Assembly (NCBI RefSeq): GCF_000143885.2
Contig: NC_018581.1
Location: forward strand, 124,001 to 188,000
Direction: 5' to 3'
DNA: 64,000 nucleotides
DNA from: Gordonia sp. KTR9
GTDB lineage: Bacteria > Actinomycetota > Actinomycetes > Mycobacteriales > Mycobacteriaceae
Within the stretch, counting starts at the first letter, position 1. Each line of letters starts with the position of its first letter. The position numbers and the translations under genes were made by a program. Positions 46,212-54,799 of the stretch are shown piece after piece. Under the pieces are notes generated by a model. That model saw nothing but the letters and a program-made list of their open reading frames with translations, had not been told where the DNA came from and searched no databases.

Positions 46212-47873
46212 CTAGCCTGGATCTTTCATGGGCGTGTGGGGTTGTCGGCGTGTGAATACGCGAAAGTGCCTGTCTGCCAGTGGATTATTGAATCACCACA
46301 AGACAATGATCCTGGCGCAGAGAGGCACTTCGCACGTGAAGCATAACCGCTACCCACATCTGGTTGTCGATACCGACCGCAGTGAGTCACTGACCAGCAC
46401 CACCGGCGCGGTCCTGCTACGCAAGACCATGCAGATCGCCGGTCTCGATACCGCCCTGAGCGCGGCATTGATGCCGTGGACAACCTCGCGCACCGTGCAC
46501 CACCCCGCCAAAGTGCTGCTCGACCTCGCGACCGCGGTCGCCGTGGGCGGTGACTGTGTGTCTGATCTGGCGATCGTGCGCGCCCAACCCGCCCTGTTCG
46601 GCACCGTCGCCTCGGACCCGACAGCCTCTCGCCTGATCAACACACTCGCCGAGGACTCCACCGCAGCCGTGGCCGCCATCCGCCAGGCCCGCGCACACTG
46701 CCGAGAACGCGTGTGGGCGCGGCGACGGCCCCTGGAGGGACGACCGGGCAGCTTCGACGGCGGGCAGGTCATCATCGATCTCGACGCCACCACCGTGACC
46801 GCGCACTCGGACAAAGAACACGCCGAAATCAACTACAAACGCCAGTACGGCCACGCCCCGATGTGCGCACTGCTCGATCACGGCCAGTACGGCACCGGTG
46901 AACCACTCATCTGCGACCTCCGCCGCGGCGGCGCCTCACCCCAAGGCGCTGACCTGCACATCACCACGCTGAGCGCCGCGTTGGACCAGCTACCGGCCGG
47001 TGAACGCGGCCAGGTACTCGTCCGCACCGACGCCGCGGGATGTTCCAAAGAGTTCCTGGCCCACATCACCGACGCCGGATTGCAGTACTCGATCGGCTAC
47101 ATCGTCTCCGACACCATCAAAACCGCACTGGCCCGACTACCCGAACAGGCCTGGCAACCAGCCATCGACACCCACGGTGAACCTCGACTCGACGCCCACG
47201 TCGCCGAGCTGACCAGCACGATTCCCGCCCTGGCCAACGCTGATGCCCCCTCATGGCCGGCAGGGATGCGCGTCATCGTCCGCCGCGAGTACCCCCACTC
47301 CGGGGCCCAACTACGGTTGACCGATATCGATGGCCGCCGCTACACCGTGTTCGCCACCAACACCCGCGGCACCGGCTGGACGCTACCCACCCTCGAACTA
47401 CGCCACCGCCAACGCGCCCGCGCCGAGGACCGCATCCGCAACCTCAAAGACACCGGACTGGCCAACCTGCCGTTCCAGGCGTTCACCAAGAACCAGATCT
47501 GGCTGGAAATAGTCTGTCTGGCAACAGAACTACTGGTATGGACCCAAACCCTATGTTGGGGCCCTCACGCCACAATCCGCCGATGGGAACCCAAACAACT
47601 ACGCCTACGCATCCTCGCCGTGGCCGGGCGCATCATCCACTCCGGACGACGCCAACTCCTGCGACTACCGACCAACTGGCCCCACCTGGAGACCATCACC
47701 ACCGGCTGGACCGCACTACACACCACCTGAGCACCCCAACGACCACGCACTCAGTCTCTGCAGCCCCACACCCGACAAACCCAGGACCCGAAGAACCGGC
47801 CACACGCCGGAACCCCCGCACGCCCACACCACAACCCCACCCGCCCCAACCTCACGTGAAAGATCCAGGCTAG
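46212..47873 (+). mobile_element. IS1380-family insertion sequence, about 1.66 kb
   Basis: Terminal inverted repeats CTAGCCTGGATCTTTCA at 46212-46228 and its exact inverse ending at 47873 bound a single transposase gene. Size and ends are typical of IS1380. No target duplication is obvious (CCCC on the left, CGAA on the right), so the insertion may be old or recombined. Confidence 0.88.
46336..47730 (+). CDS. IS1380-family DDE transposase
   Basis: 464 residues with an intact DDE triad: Asp in VIIDLDATTVTAHS, Asp in VLVRTDAAGCSKEFL, and Glu in ARAEDRIRNLKDTGLANLPF. The opening YPHLVVDTDRSESLTSTTGAVLLR matches family N termini, which is why I prefer GTG 46336 (AGAGG upstream) over upstream in-frame starts at 46306 or 46228; the latter overlaps the inverted repeat. 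No frameshift is seen, so the element may still move. Confidence 0.92.
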   Translation: MKHNRYPHLVVDTDRSESLTSTTGAVLLRKTMQIAGLDTALSAALMPWTTSRTVHHPAKVLLDLATAVAVGGDCVSDLAIVRAQPALFGTVASDPTASRLINTLAEDSTAAVAAIRQARAHCRERVWARRRPLEGRPGSFDGGQVIIDLDATTVTAHSDKEHAEINYKRQYGHAPMCALLDHGQYGTGEPLICDLRRGGASPQGADLHITTLSAALDQLPAGERGQVLVRTDAAGCSKEFLAHITDAGLQYSIGYIVSDTIKTALARLPEQAWQPAIDTHGEPRLDAHVAELTSTIPALANADAPSWPAGMRVIVRREYPHSGAQLRLTDIDGRRYTVFATNTRGTGWTLPTLELRHRQRARAEDRIRNLKDTGLANLPFQAFTKNQIWLEIVCLATELLVWTQTLCWGPHATIRRWEPKQLRLRILAVAGRIIHSGRRQLLRLPTNWPHLETITTGWTALHTT

Positions 47874-47875
47874 CG

Positions 47876-47978
47876 AAAGCGACGAGCCTCGAAGGGTCTG
47901 GTGAGTTCTGGTCACCAGCCCTTCGAGGCTCGCTTCGCTCGCACCTCAGGGAGCAGGAGGCCCGCTTCGCTCGCACCT
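47876..47978. repeat. Palindromic repeat downstream of IS1380 and ferritin gene
   Basis: CGAGCCTCGAAGGG (47883-47896) pairs with CCCTTCGAGGCTCG (47919-47932), and CTGGTGA pairs with TCACCAG inside it. The result is a 21-bp stem with one bulge. Inverted CTCAGGGAGCAGG copies follow. It lies just after the ferritin stop on the minus strand and could end that transcript. Confidence 0.8.
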
Positions 47979-48001
47979 CTGCCAGCGAAAGTGCTTCTGC
48001 G

Positions 48002-48538
48002 TCAGATGTTCCCGCCGGCCGCGAGGGGTGCGGTTGCGTCGGATGTCTTCTCGCCGTTGAACTCTCGCTCGACGAAGTTCTCGAGGTCGAAGAGGTTCCC
48101 GTTGCAGCGTTCGGCAATGGTCTGCAGGGTCGTCATGGTCGCGACCTCTTCGACCTGCTCCTTGAGGAACCACTGCACGAACTGCTCCCCCAGGTAGTCG
48201 CCGGTGTCGCGGGCCGACTTGGCGAGGTCGACGACCTGTTGCGTGACCGTCTTCTCCTGTGCGAGAGCGAGATCGATGGGTGCGCGGTAATCGTCGAAGC
48301 GGTTGTTGGGTGCCGGGATGCCGGGGATCTCGATCTCCATGTCCCGGTCGAGGAAGTACTGCACGATCATCATCGCGTGATTGCGCTCTTCGACTGCCTG
48401 ACGGTAGAAGAGCTTGGCGAGTTGCGGCATGTCGTGGTTGTCGAAGTAGGTGGCGACCGCGATGTACTGCTGGGAGGCGTAGAACTCGTTGCTGATCTGG
48501 TCGTGCAGCAGTTGGTGGAATTTGGTGTGTTCGGTCAT
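48002..48538 (-). CDS. bfrB: Ferritin (BfrB type)
   Basis: A 178-residue four-helix ferritin close to mycobacterial BfrB, forming 24-mer iron-storage shells. Ferroxidase ligands are visible: Glu in NEFYASQQY (about 18), Glu/Glu-x2-His in AVEERNHAMM (about 50-54), Glu about 95 and Gln in the EQFVQWFLKEQVEE helix. It lacks the haem Met context of bacterioferritin proper. The start is ATG 48538. An IdeR-like box 48 bases upstream suggests iron-dependent activation, as for mycobacterial bfrB. Confidence 0.93.
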   Translation of the reverse strand: MTEHTKFHQLLHDQISNEFYASQQYIAVATYFDNHDMPQLAKLFYRQAVEERNHAMMIVQYFLDRDMEIEIPGIPAPNNRFDDYRAPIDLALAQEKTVTQQVVDLAKSARDTGDYLGEQFVQWFLKEQVEEVATMTTLQTIAERCNGNLFDLENFVEREFNGEKTSDATAPLAAGGNI

Positions 48539-48585
48539 GCGGCCCATCGTAGAGCCGAAAAATGGCTCTCACCAGCAAGTTCAGG

Positions 48586-48604
48586 CTAAGTAAGGCTAGT
48601 CTCG
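48586..48604 (-). promoter_or_regulatory. IdeR-like iron box upstream of ferritin
   Basis: CTAAGTAAGGCTAGTCTCG matches 12 of 19 positions of the IdeR/DtxR consensus TTAGGTTAGGCTAACCTAA, keeping the AGGCTA centre. Confidence 0.5.
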
Positions 48605-48633
48605 CCTGCGTTTGGGGACCCTTTCCACGACGG

Positions 48634-50016
48634 TCATCCGGCGTCGACGAGGAGCTCGTCGGGGATGGGTTGACCTGCGCGGAGGAGGCCGAAGAACTCC
48701 TCGGTCTGCTCGTTGACCGGTAGCGCCAGCCCCTCGTCGGTGAAGGTGCTCTCGCCGGCGGGTGTCGTGGTCGTGATGGGGTCGCGAAGTGCGAACATGA
48801 GCGACGCGAGGTTCCAGATGTGATCTCGCTCATCGACCGTCAGTGCGTCGATGGCGCCGCCGACGAAACCGAAGAGCCGGAACGGATTGAGCAGCACCGT
48901 CGGACTGGTGGCGCGAGAGACCAGTGCCGCGAGGAATTTTCGCTGGTTGACCACACGCTCGAGGTCGGCTCGCGGGAAGGCGCGCGTTCGGACCAGTCCC
49001 AGCGCCTGGCGGCCGTCGAGCCGATGGCAGCCCTTCGCAAGGCGCAGGCCCGCTTTCGGATCGTTCAGCGGCTGGTCGATACACATGTCGACGCCGCCGA
49101 CCGAGTCGACGAGGGTGTCGAATCCGCCGAAACCGATTTCGGCGTAGTGGTCGATGTGGATTCCGGTGAGGTTCTCGACGGTCTGCACGAGCAGTGCCGG
49201 ACCGCCGATGCCGAACGAGGCATTGAGCTTCAGGCTGCCGTGACCCGGAACCTCCACGTACAGGTCGCGCGGAATGCTCACCACGATCGCCTTGCCGCCG
49301 CCCGGGGGGTTGTGGACGAGCATGATCGTGTCGGTGCGGGAACCGGCGGCGTCACCCGTGGCCAGCGCCCGGCGCTGTTCTTCGGTGAGATCGGCTCGGG
49401 AGTCGGTGCCGACGATGAGCCAGTTGGTGCCGGGTGTGTCCGACGGGCGTCCCGCGTAGGCGCGCAGCGCGTCGATGCGGTCGAGTCTCGAGTCGTAGTA
49501 GAACAGCAGTCCGACGGAACCGAGGACGACGACGAGCAGCAGGATCAGCAGGATCCTGCCGACGCGGACCGTGCGGCGGCCGGTGCGTCGGGGACGAGGC
49601 GGAGTGACCGGTCGTGGCGGCGCGGGTGGTCGGCCTGCGGACCGGTCACGGTCGCGACGGTCCGCGTGCGGCGGCCGGGGGCCGCGGGACCGATGGTCCG
49701 GAATCGGTTCGGGCTTCTGGGTGGGGGCATACCCGGCGGGACCGGGCCGCGCCGACGGGGACGGCCGGTCGGCAGGGGAGGGATGCGGTGGTCGGCCGCT
49801 GGGACCGGGACCCGGAGCGCGGCGCGGGTCGGGGCCGTGCGCGGGGATTCGCGGCATGGCCTGCGGATGAGCGGACGGAACACCGGCGCCGGGAGGTGGG
49901 CGGTGGCCTTGGCCGGGAGGCGGCCCCGGGCGCGGGGGCGGGCCCGCTGGCCGCCCGGACGACATCGGCGGTCCGGGGCGACCTCGCCGGAGGATCGGCG
50001 GGTCCTGCTCGTTCAT
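48634..50016 (-). CDS. LytR-CpsA-Psr (LCP) family phosphotransferase
   Basis: 460 residues. A Pro/Arg-rich cytoplasmic region (1-145) is followed by one helix (ILLILLLVVVLGSVGLLFYY, about 152-171) and an extracellular LCP domain. LCP enzymes ligate arabinogalactan or other glycopolymers to peptidoglycan. Conserved residues are seen in GTDSRADL, GSRTDTIMLVH (Arg and Asp), SIPRDLYVEVPGHG and DHYAEIGFGGF. The start is ATG 50016; ATG 50034 would add six residues. Length of the proline-rich part is unusual but common in Gordonia-type proteins. It is divergent from the APC permease. Confidence 0.9.
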   Translation of the reverse strand: MNEQDPPILRRGRPGPPMSSGRPAGPPPRPGPPPGQGHRPPPGAGVPSAHPQAMPRIPAHGPDPRRAPGPGPSGRPPHPSPADRPSPSARPGPAGYAPTQKPEPIPDHRSRGPRPPHADRRDRDRSAGRPPAPPRPVTPPRPRRTGRRTVRVGRILLILLLVVVLGSVGLLFYYDSRLDRIDALRAYAGRPSDTPGTNWLIVGTDSRADLTEEQRRALATGDAAGSRTDTIMLVHNPPGGGKAIVVSIPRDLYVEVPGHGSLKLNASFGIGGPALLVQTVENLTGIHIDHYAEIGFGGFDTLVDSVGGVDMCIDQPLNDPKAGLRLAKGCHRLDGRQALGLVRTRAFPRADLERVVNQRKFLAALVSRATSPTVLLNPFRLFGFVGGAIDALTVDERDHIWNLASLMFALRDPITTTTPAGESTFTDEGLALPVNEQTEEFFGLLRAGQPIPDELLVDAG

Positions 50017-50145
50017 CCCATCAAATGTACGCATGGGCCGCCGTATCCGATGTCGGTCGGTTGGTGTGCCGATGTGGGCGTCGACTCCCCAGAGAGATCT
50101 GCCGCGGAGGTCTTGTTCCGGCCCGAACGGGGTACAGGACCGGCC

Positions 50146-51549
50146 ATGACCGAGAAACACGTCGCCGAGGCCGGCGGCACTTCCGATGACACCGGGAGCG
50201 GCGATACCGGAACCGACGGTGGCCACACCCCGCTGCGCCGCGCCATCACCGGCAAGTTGCTGTTCCTGTTCATCCTGGGCGATGTCCTCGGCGCGGGAAT
50301 ATATGCGCTGGTCGGCGAGGTCGCCGGGGAGGTCGGCGGAGCGATCTGGGTGCCGCTCGCGCTGGCCCTCGCGCTGGCGATGCTGACCGCGGCGTCGTAC
50401 GCAGAGCTCGTCACCAAGTACCCGCGGGCCGGTGGCGCCGCGGTCTTCGCGCGACACGCCTACCGCCATCCGCTGGTCTCCTTCCTCGTCGGGTTCTGCA
50501 TGCTGGCCGCCGGGGTGACGAGCGCCGCCGGGCTCGCGCTGGCTTTCGCCGGCGACTACCTGCAGGTCTTTCTCGATGTGCCCACCACGGTCGCGGCGCT
50601 GGTGTTTCTCGTCGCGGTCGCGGCACTGAACGCCCGCGGGATCACCGAGTCCCTGCGAGCCAACGTGGTGATGACCGTCGTGGAGGTCTCCGGACTCGTC
50701 CTCGTCGTCGTGCTGGCCGGCATCGTGCTGGGTCGTGGTGACGGCGAGCCGCGGCGGGTGCTGGAGTTCACCGACGAGACCACACCGGCGCTCGCCGTAC
50801 TCGGCGCCGCATTGCTCGCCTACTACTCGTTCGTCGGGTTCGAGACCTCGGCGAACATGGCCGAAGAGGTCCGCGACGTGCGCCGGGTGTACCCGAAGGC
50901 GCTGTTCGGCGCGCTACTCGCCGCCGGCGTGGTGTACGTGCTCGTCGGTCTGGCGGTGTCGGTGGTCGCACCACCCGAGCGGCTCGTGGAGTCGTCGGGT
51001 CCGTTGCTGGAGGTCGTCTCCATCGCCGATGTCGGGATACCCGACCAGGTGTTCTCCCTGATAGCGCTGATCGCCGTCGCGAACGGCGCGTTGCTCACGA
51101 TGATCATGGCGTCGCGCCTGACCTTCGGCATGGCTCGTGACGGATTGCTCCCCGGCGCGCTCGCGAAGGTCTTGCCCCGTCGTCGCACGCCGTGGACGGC
51201 GATCGTGGCCACCACCGCCGTCGCGATGGTCCTCGCGGCAACGGGCACGGTCGCGGCACTCGCCGAAACCGTGGTGCTCCTGCTGCTGTTCGTGTTCGTC
51301 AGCACCAACGTCGCGGTTCTCGTGCTGCGCCGCGACCGGACGGACACCGACCACTTCCGGGCGCCGACGATCCTGCCGGTACTCGCGGTGATCTCCTGCG
51401 TCGTCCTCATGACGCAGCAGAGCGCATCGACCTGGTTGCGTGCAGGCATCCTGATCGTCGTCGGGCTCGGGCTCTACCTCCTCGCGCGGGTCACCGGGTC
51501 GGGTGGACGACCGGACGTCGACGATGACCGTGCCGAGGGCCTCACCTGA
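50146..51549 (+). CDS. APC-superfamily amino acid permease
   Basis: A 467-residue transporter with 12 predicted helices. The first helix GDVLGAGIYALVGEVAG contains the unwound G-x-G-I motif of the APC fold, and helix 6 (LLAYYSFVGFETSANMAEEV) the FxGF/E region that binds substrate. The loop DVRRVYPKALFGALL and TFGMARDGLLP are family motifs. The 30-residue N-terminal tail is acidic and Gly/Thr-rich. It probably imports an amino acid; which one is not visible. Confidence 0.88.
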   Translation: MTEKHVAEAGGTSDDTGSGDTGTDGGHTPLRRAITGKLLFLFILGDVLGAGIYALVGEVAGEVGGAIWVPLALALALAMLTAASYAELVTKYPRAGGAAVFARHAYRHPLVSFLVGFCMLAAGVTSAAGLALAFAGDYLQVFLDVPTTVAALVFLVAVAALNARGITESLRANVVMTVVEVSGLVLVVVLAGIVLGRGDGEPRRVLEFTDETTPALAVLGAALLAYYSFVGFETSANMAEEVRDVRRVYPKALFGALLAAGVVYVLVGLAVSVVAPPERLVESSGPLLEVVSIADVGIPDQVFSLIALIAVANGALLTMIMASRLTFGMARDGLLPGALAKVLPRRRTPWTAIVATTAVAMVLAATGTVAALAETVVLLLLFVFVSTNVAVLVLRRDRTDTDHFRAPTILPVLAVISCVVLMTQQSASTWLRAGILIVVGLGLYLLARVTGSGGRPDVDDDRAEGLT

Positions 51550-51649
51550 CGCGATGTTGTTCGCGCGGTGAGCGTATCCGTGCTGACAGGCTTGCTTGTG
51601 CCGGGTCGTCGATATCGATTGCTTTCGACGACCGGACCGGACAGGGCCG

Positions 51650-52897
51650 TCAGCGCTCCGCGAGCGAACCGATGTCGGGAGTGTCGGGGCCGAAGTGGCG
51701 GAAGAGGGCTCGGCGTCGGGCGCGGGCACCGGTCCATTCCAGATAGCGCGGGCCGGCCGGCGTTCGCGCGATGACCTGGTAGGTGAGCGTGTTGCGTATC
51801 CACGCGAGACCGAAGGCCCAGGGCAGGGCGGGCCGCAATCCGAGGTCGCGCATCCCGCGGACACCGAGGAAACCCTGCAGCATGCTGACCAGGCGGGCCC
51901 GGGTGTAGCGCGCGGCCAGCCGGGGGAACAGCCGGTAGTGCAGGCGATCCTGTGCGTCGACGATCGCCGTGGTGAGCGCCGCGCCGGCGTCGGTCACGTC
52001 GTGCTGTGCCAGCAGGACCGCGTAGCTCAGCTGGTGCTGCTCACGTTCGGAGTCGAAGAGCCAGTCGTCGTCGACCCCGATCAGCCAGCCGACGTACTTC
52101 CAGAGATGCATCAGCGCGCGGGAGTCGTCGCGGCTCACCGGGACGCCGAGGGCGCGGACCCCCATCATCAGTGCGCCGCTGAAGAGGTTCAGCGTTGCGG
52201 CGAGATCGGACTGGTTGATCGGCAGACCCCACTGGTCGATGTCCCGGCGGCCGTTGTGCTCGTACCTCTCGTTCACGAGGGCATGCATGAGACGCACGTG
52301 GACGGTGAGCCGCCAGCCCGCGCCGTCGCGTGCCATGCCGCCCGGTTCGCCGACCGCGATGGCCCAGGTCTGTGTCTCGCCGAGCCGTCGGATGACGGTG
52401 TTCCCGGTGAGGCCGCCGGTTGCGACCAGCAGATCGGCGGGCCCGCCGAAGCGGTAACCGCCGATCAGCGAGAGCTGCAAGAGGACGTCGTTGGCGTTCT
52501 GGCCGAACCGTCGGTAGACCGCGGCGCCGCGGTCGCAGAGATCGGGATCGACCCAGTCCGGGGTGTCTTCGACGAGGGCGAAGAAGTCGCGGAGGGCGGC
52601 CGGGGCGTCGGACGGCATGTCGCCGGCGAGCGCCTGCTCGAACTGGCGCATCGACACCCGGCCGTCGGCATCCCTCGGGAGACGCATGGCCCGGACCAGC
52701 GCCGCAGCGGGTTCGTCCCGTGCGCGCAGCCGGCGCCCGAGCCGAGCGAGCTCGTCGTCGGTGGGTTCGCGGAGATGGTTGTAGACCTTCAGGAGTTTGC
52801 CGATGCGTCGGCCGCGGGACTCGGCGGCTCGATGGCGTCGCGGAAACGGGAGGTCGGCCGGCGCGGCGGTCGGGCCGGGCGGCACATCGACGGTCAT
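51650..52897 (-). CDS. Oxygenase MpaB family protein (DUF2236, latex-clearing-protein fold)
   Basis: A 415-residue all-alpha protein of the MpaB/DUF2236 family, which includes the rubber oxygenase Lcp of Gordonia and Streptomyces. The haem-binding core region is visible as VRLMHALVNERY (conserved Arg and His), RRLGETQTWAIAVG and HLWKYVGWLIGVDDDWL. Unlike Lcp it has no signal peptide, so it works inside the cell on an unknown substrate. The ATG at 52897 follows a leaderless TAGATT box. Confidence 0.85.
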   Translation of the reverse strand: MTVDVPPGPTAAPADLPFPRRHRAAESRGRRIGKLLKVYNHLREPTDDELARLGRRLRARDEPAAALVRAMRLPRDADGRVSMRQFEQALAGDMPSDAPAALRDFFALVEDTPDWVDPDLCDRGAAVYRRFGQNANDVLLQLSLIGGYRFGGPADLLVATGGLTGNTVIRRLGETQTWAIAVGEPGGMARDGAGWRLTVHVRLMHALVNERYEHNGRRDIDQWGLPINQSDLAATLNLFSGALMMGVRALGVPVSRDDSRALMHLWKYVGWLIGVDDDWLFDSEREQHQLSYAVLLAQHDVTDAGAALTTAIVDAQDRLHYRLFPRLAARYTRARLVSMLQGFLGVRGMRDLGLRPALPWAFGLAWIRNTLTYQVIARTPAGPRYLEWTGARARRRALFRHFGPDTPDIGSLAER

Positions 52898-52903
52898 GAG
52901 ACG

Positions 52904-52909
52904 AATCTA
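52904..52909 (-). promoter_or_regulatory. -10 box TAGATT, leaderless MpaB-type gene
   Basis: On the minus strand the hexamer ends 6 bases before ATG 52897. Confidence 0.5.
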
Positions 52910-53018
52910 TAGAATCATCTCACGGTGTTCAACACCGGTCCGGTAGACGCGCACGGTCGACGGAAAACCAGCGCACGGTCGACGAAAAAGGGCGCACGGT
53001 CGACGGCGGTCGGGGTCG

Positions 53019-53816
53019 TCATCCGACCCAGGACAGATGATCGCGCAGCAGCCCGTATCCGACGAAGGCCACCACGTCGATGACCGCATGGGCGATGACG
53101 AGCGGCCAGACGCGACCGCTGACCTGGTAGAAGCGGCCGTAGACAACTCCCATGACCAGGTTGCCGACGCCGGCACCGAAGCCTTGATACAGGTGATACC
53201 CGCCGCGGAGGAGCGCGCTGGCCGCGAGCGACGCGCCGTCGGACGCGCCGAGCTGACGCAACCGGGTGATGAAGTAGGCGACCACGACGATCTCCTCGGC
53301 GGCGGCGTTGCCGATGGCGATCAGCACGAGAACCGGCCACTCCCACCAGGTGTCGGCCTGGCTGGGCACGAGGCTCGCGTTGAGGCCGAGGGCGCGGGCC
53401 ACGGCGACGAGGGCCAGCCCGGGGAGGCCGATGACGGCGGCGAGAACCAGCCCGGCGGGAACGTCGCGGCGTGGAGTCCACCGGCCAAGTCCGACTCGCG
53501 AGAGTCCGATCCCGCTGCGCCACAACAGATACACGCCCAGGGCGGCAATGGCGAACAGACGGAGCCCGCTCATGATCTGCCGGACGGCGTCGATGGGTCC
53601 GAGGTCGGAGCGACTGGGATTGAGGGCGACCGTGGTCTCGCCGATCCCACCGGCGAGCTGGGCCTCGAGCAGTGCCAGCGCCGCGGAGAGTGCCGAGAAC
53701 GCGAACGTCAGGACGCCGACGATGACCAGCTCGACGATGATGCCGCGTCGTTCGACCCGGTCGGTGACCACCGGGATGCCGTGCGGGGACGGCTTCAGGT
53801 ACTCGCGCAGGGCCAT
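53019..53816 (-). CDS. CPBP-family intramembrane protein with altered first motif
   Basis: A 265-residue polytopic protein of the CPBP (Rce1/Abi) glutamic-protease family. Motif 1 is AAAEEIVVVAYFITRL, in which the usual EExxxR is changed: the Glu pair is present but Val-Ala follow where Arg is expected. Motif 2 YHLYQG and motif 3 HAVIDVVAF supply the His residues. It may be a protease with a relaxed motif or an inactive relative. The start ATG 53816 follows a leaderless TAGGCT box. Confidence 0.82.
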   Translation of the reverse strand: MALREYLKPSPHGIPVVTDRVERRGIIVELVIVGVLTFAFSALSAALALLEAQLAGGIGETTVALNPSRSDLGPIDAVRQIMSGLRLFAIAALGVYLLWRSGIGLSRVGLGRWTPRRDVPAGLVLAAVIGLPGLALVAVARALGLNASLVPSQADTWWEWPVLVLIAIGNAAAEEIVVVAYFITRLRQLGASDGASLAASALLRGGYHLYQGFGAGVGNLVMGVVYGRFYQVSGRVWPLVIAHAVIDVVAFVGYGLLRDHLSWVG

Positions 53817-53823
53817 GCCGGTC

Positions 53824-53829
53824 AGCCTA
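53824..53829 (-). promoter_or_regulatory. -10 box TAGGCT, leaderless CPBP gene
   Basis: The hexamer ends 7 bases before ATG 53816 on the minus strand. Confidence 0.5.
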
Positions 53830-53889
53830 AAACCCCGCGGTGGGCGGCGACATCGGCAGACGGCGGGCGTTGTCGCCGCGAGACGCGAC

Positions 53890-54642
53890 TCAGTCGGGCA
53901 TCGAGTTCAGGAAGGGGCAACCCGCGAGGTTGCGCAGCGCGCGTGAGAGTTCGAACACGTCGGAGACCGGACGGGCGAAGGGGAGCCGGACGTCGGAGTC
54001 GCCATCGAGTCCCTCGATGCGGAAGCGGATGCCGAATCGATCGAGCCCGAGCGGCCGCACCCGTCCGGTGCGCAGGTCGGCGGGGAGTTTGCGGACCAGC
54101 TGGCCGACGATGTCGGCGTGGTCGGTGTCGAGGTGCTCGAGCCAGCTGCCCTCGTGCTCCCAGAACGGGTCGGGGTCGGCATCGGCGAGTTCGGTGGCAG
54201 GCACCGAGGCCGCACCGTCCGACGAGGCGATCACCGCGGTGTCGACCTGCAGTCGCAACATCGATGCGCCGTGCCCGATGTCGAGCAGCCCGTCGTCGGG
54301 GTGTTCGGCGGCGATCTCGATCGCCAGGTCACGTTCCAGGTCGCGCGGGACCTCGTGCAGGGTGCCGTTCAGCCAGATCACCGACCGCACGCGTTCGCGC
54401 AGGTCGATGGGCGCCCAGTCGGTCACCTCGAGCATCGCGGGCACGCCCTCGGCCTCGTCGACTGCCCGCATGGCATCACCGGTGGTCGGGACGAGGACGA
54501 ACGCCTGGGACTCGAAGAGGTGGACGACCTCGATCGGGGTGGCGTCGGCACCCTCGATGGCCAGGATGGCGGAACCGACCCGACGACAGGCCGTCTGGAT
54601 CATCTCGGCATCCGTCGGGCGGTCGGTCGTCGTTCTCGTCAT
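53890..54642 (-). CDS. DUF2470-domain protein, predicted iron-regulated
   Basis: 250 residues. The C-terminal half (DPFWEHEGSWLEHLDTDHADIVGQL, then RVRPLGLDRFGIRFRIEGLDGDSDVRLPFARPVSDVFELSRALRNL) is a DUF2470 domain, found in haem-utilisation and iron-linked proteins. The N-terminal half resembles a degenerate flavin-reductase/split-barrel partner. No membrane segment is seen. ATG 54642 has GGAGAGA upstream. A near-consensus IdeR box 41 bases before the start indicates repression by iron, so a role in haem or siderophore-iron release is a fair inference. Confidence 0.8.
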   Translation of the reverse strand: MTRTTTDRPTDAEMIQTACRRVGSAILAIEGADATPIEVVHLFESQAFVLVPTTGDAMRAVDEAEGVPAMLEVTDWAPIDLRERVRSVIWLNGTLHEVPRDLERDLAIEIAAEHPDDGLLDIGHGASMLRLQVDTAVIASSDGAASVPATELADADPDPFWEHEGSWLEHLDTDHADIVGQLVRKLPADLRTGRVRPLGLDRFGIRFRIEGLDGDSDVRLPFARPVSDVFELSRALRNLAGCPFLNSMPD

Positions 54643-54682
54643 GACTGTCTCTCCGGTCGGCGTCGCGGGGGCGGCGGGCTTG

Positions 54683-54701
54683 AAAGGTAACCCTAACCTA
54701 A
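54683..54701 (-). promoter_or_regulatory. IdeR/DtxR iron box upstream of DUF2470 gene
   Basis: Read on the minus strand, TTAGGTTAGGGTTACCTTT matches 14-15 of 19 positions of TTAGGTTAGGCTAACCTAA, including the whole left half-site. Confidence 0.8.
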
Positions 54702-54787
54702 ATTCCCGGAGCGCACGCGTCAATGGTTTCGGTGCGGATGCGTCGATGTCGGTCGAGCGCGAACGGTCCCGCCGGAGCGGCTTCCAC

Positions 54788-54793
54788 TAGGCT
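54788..54793 (+). promoter_or_regulatory. -10 box TAGGCT, leaderless pheA
   Basis: The hexamer ends 6 bases before GTG 54800, which favours that codon over the adjacent GTG at 54797. Confidence 0.5.
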
Positions 54794-54799
54794 CGTGTG

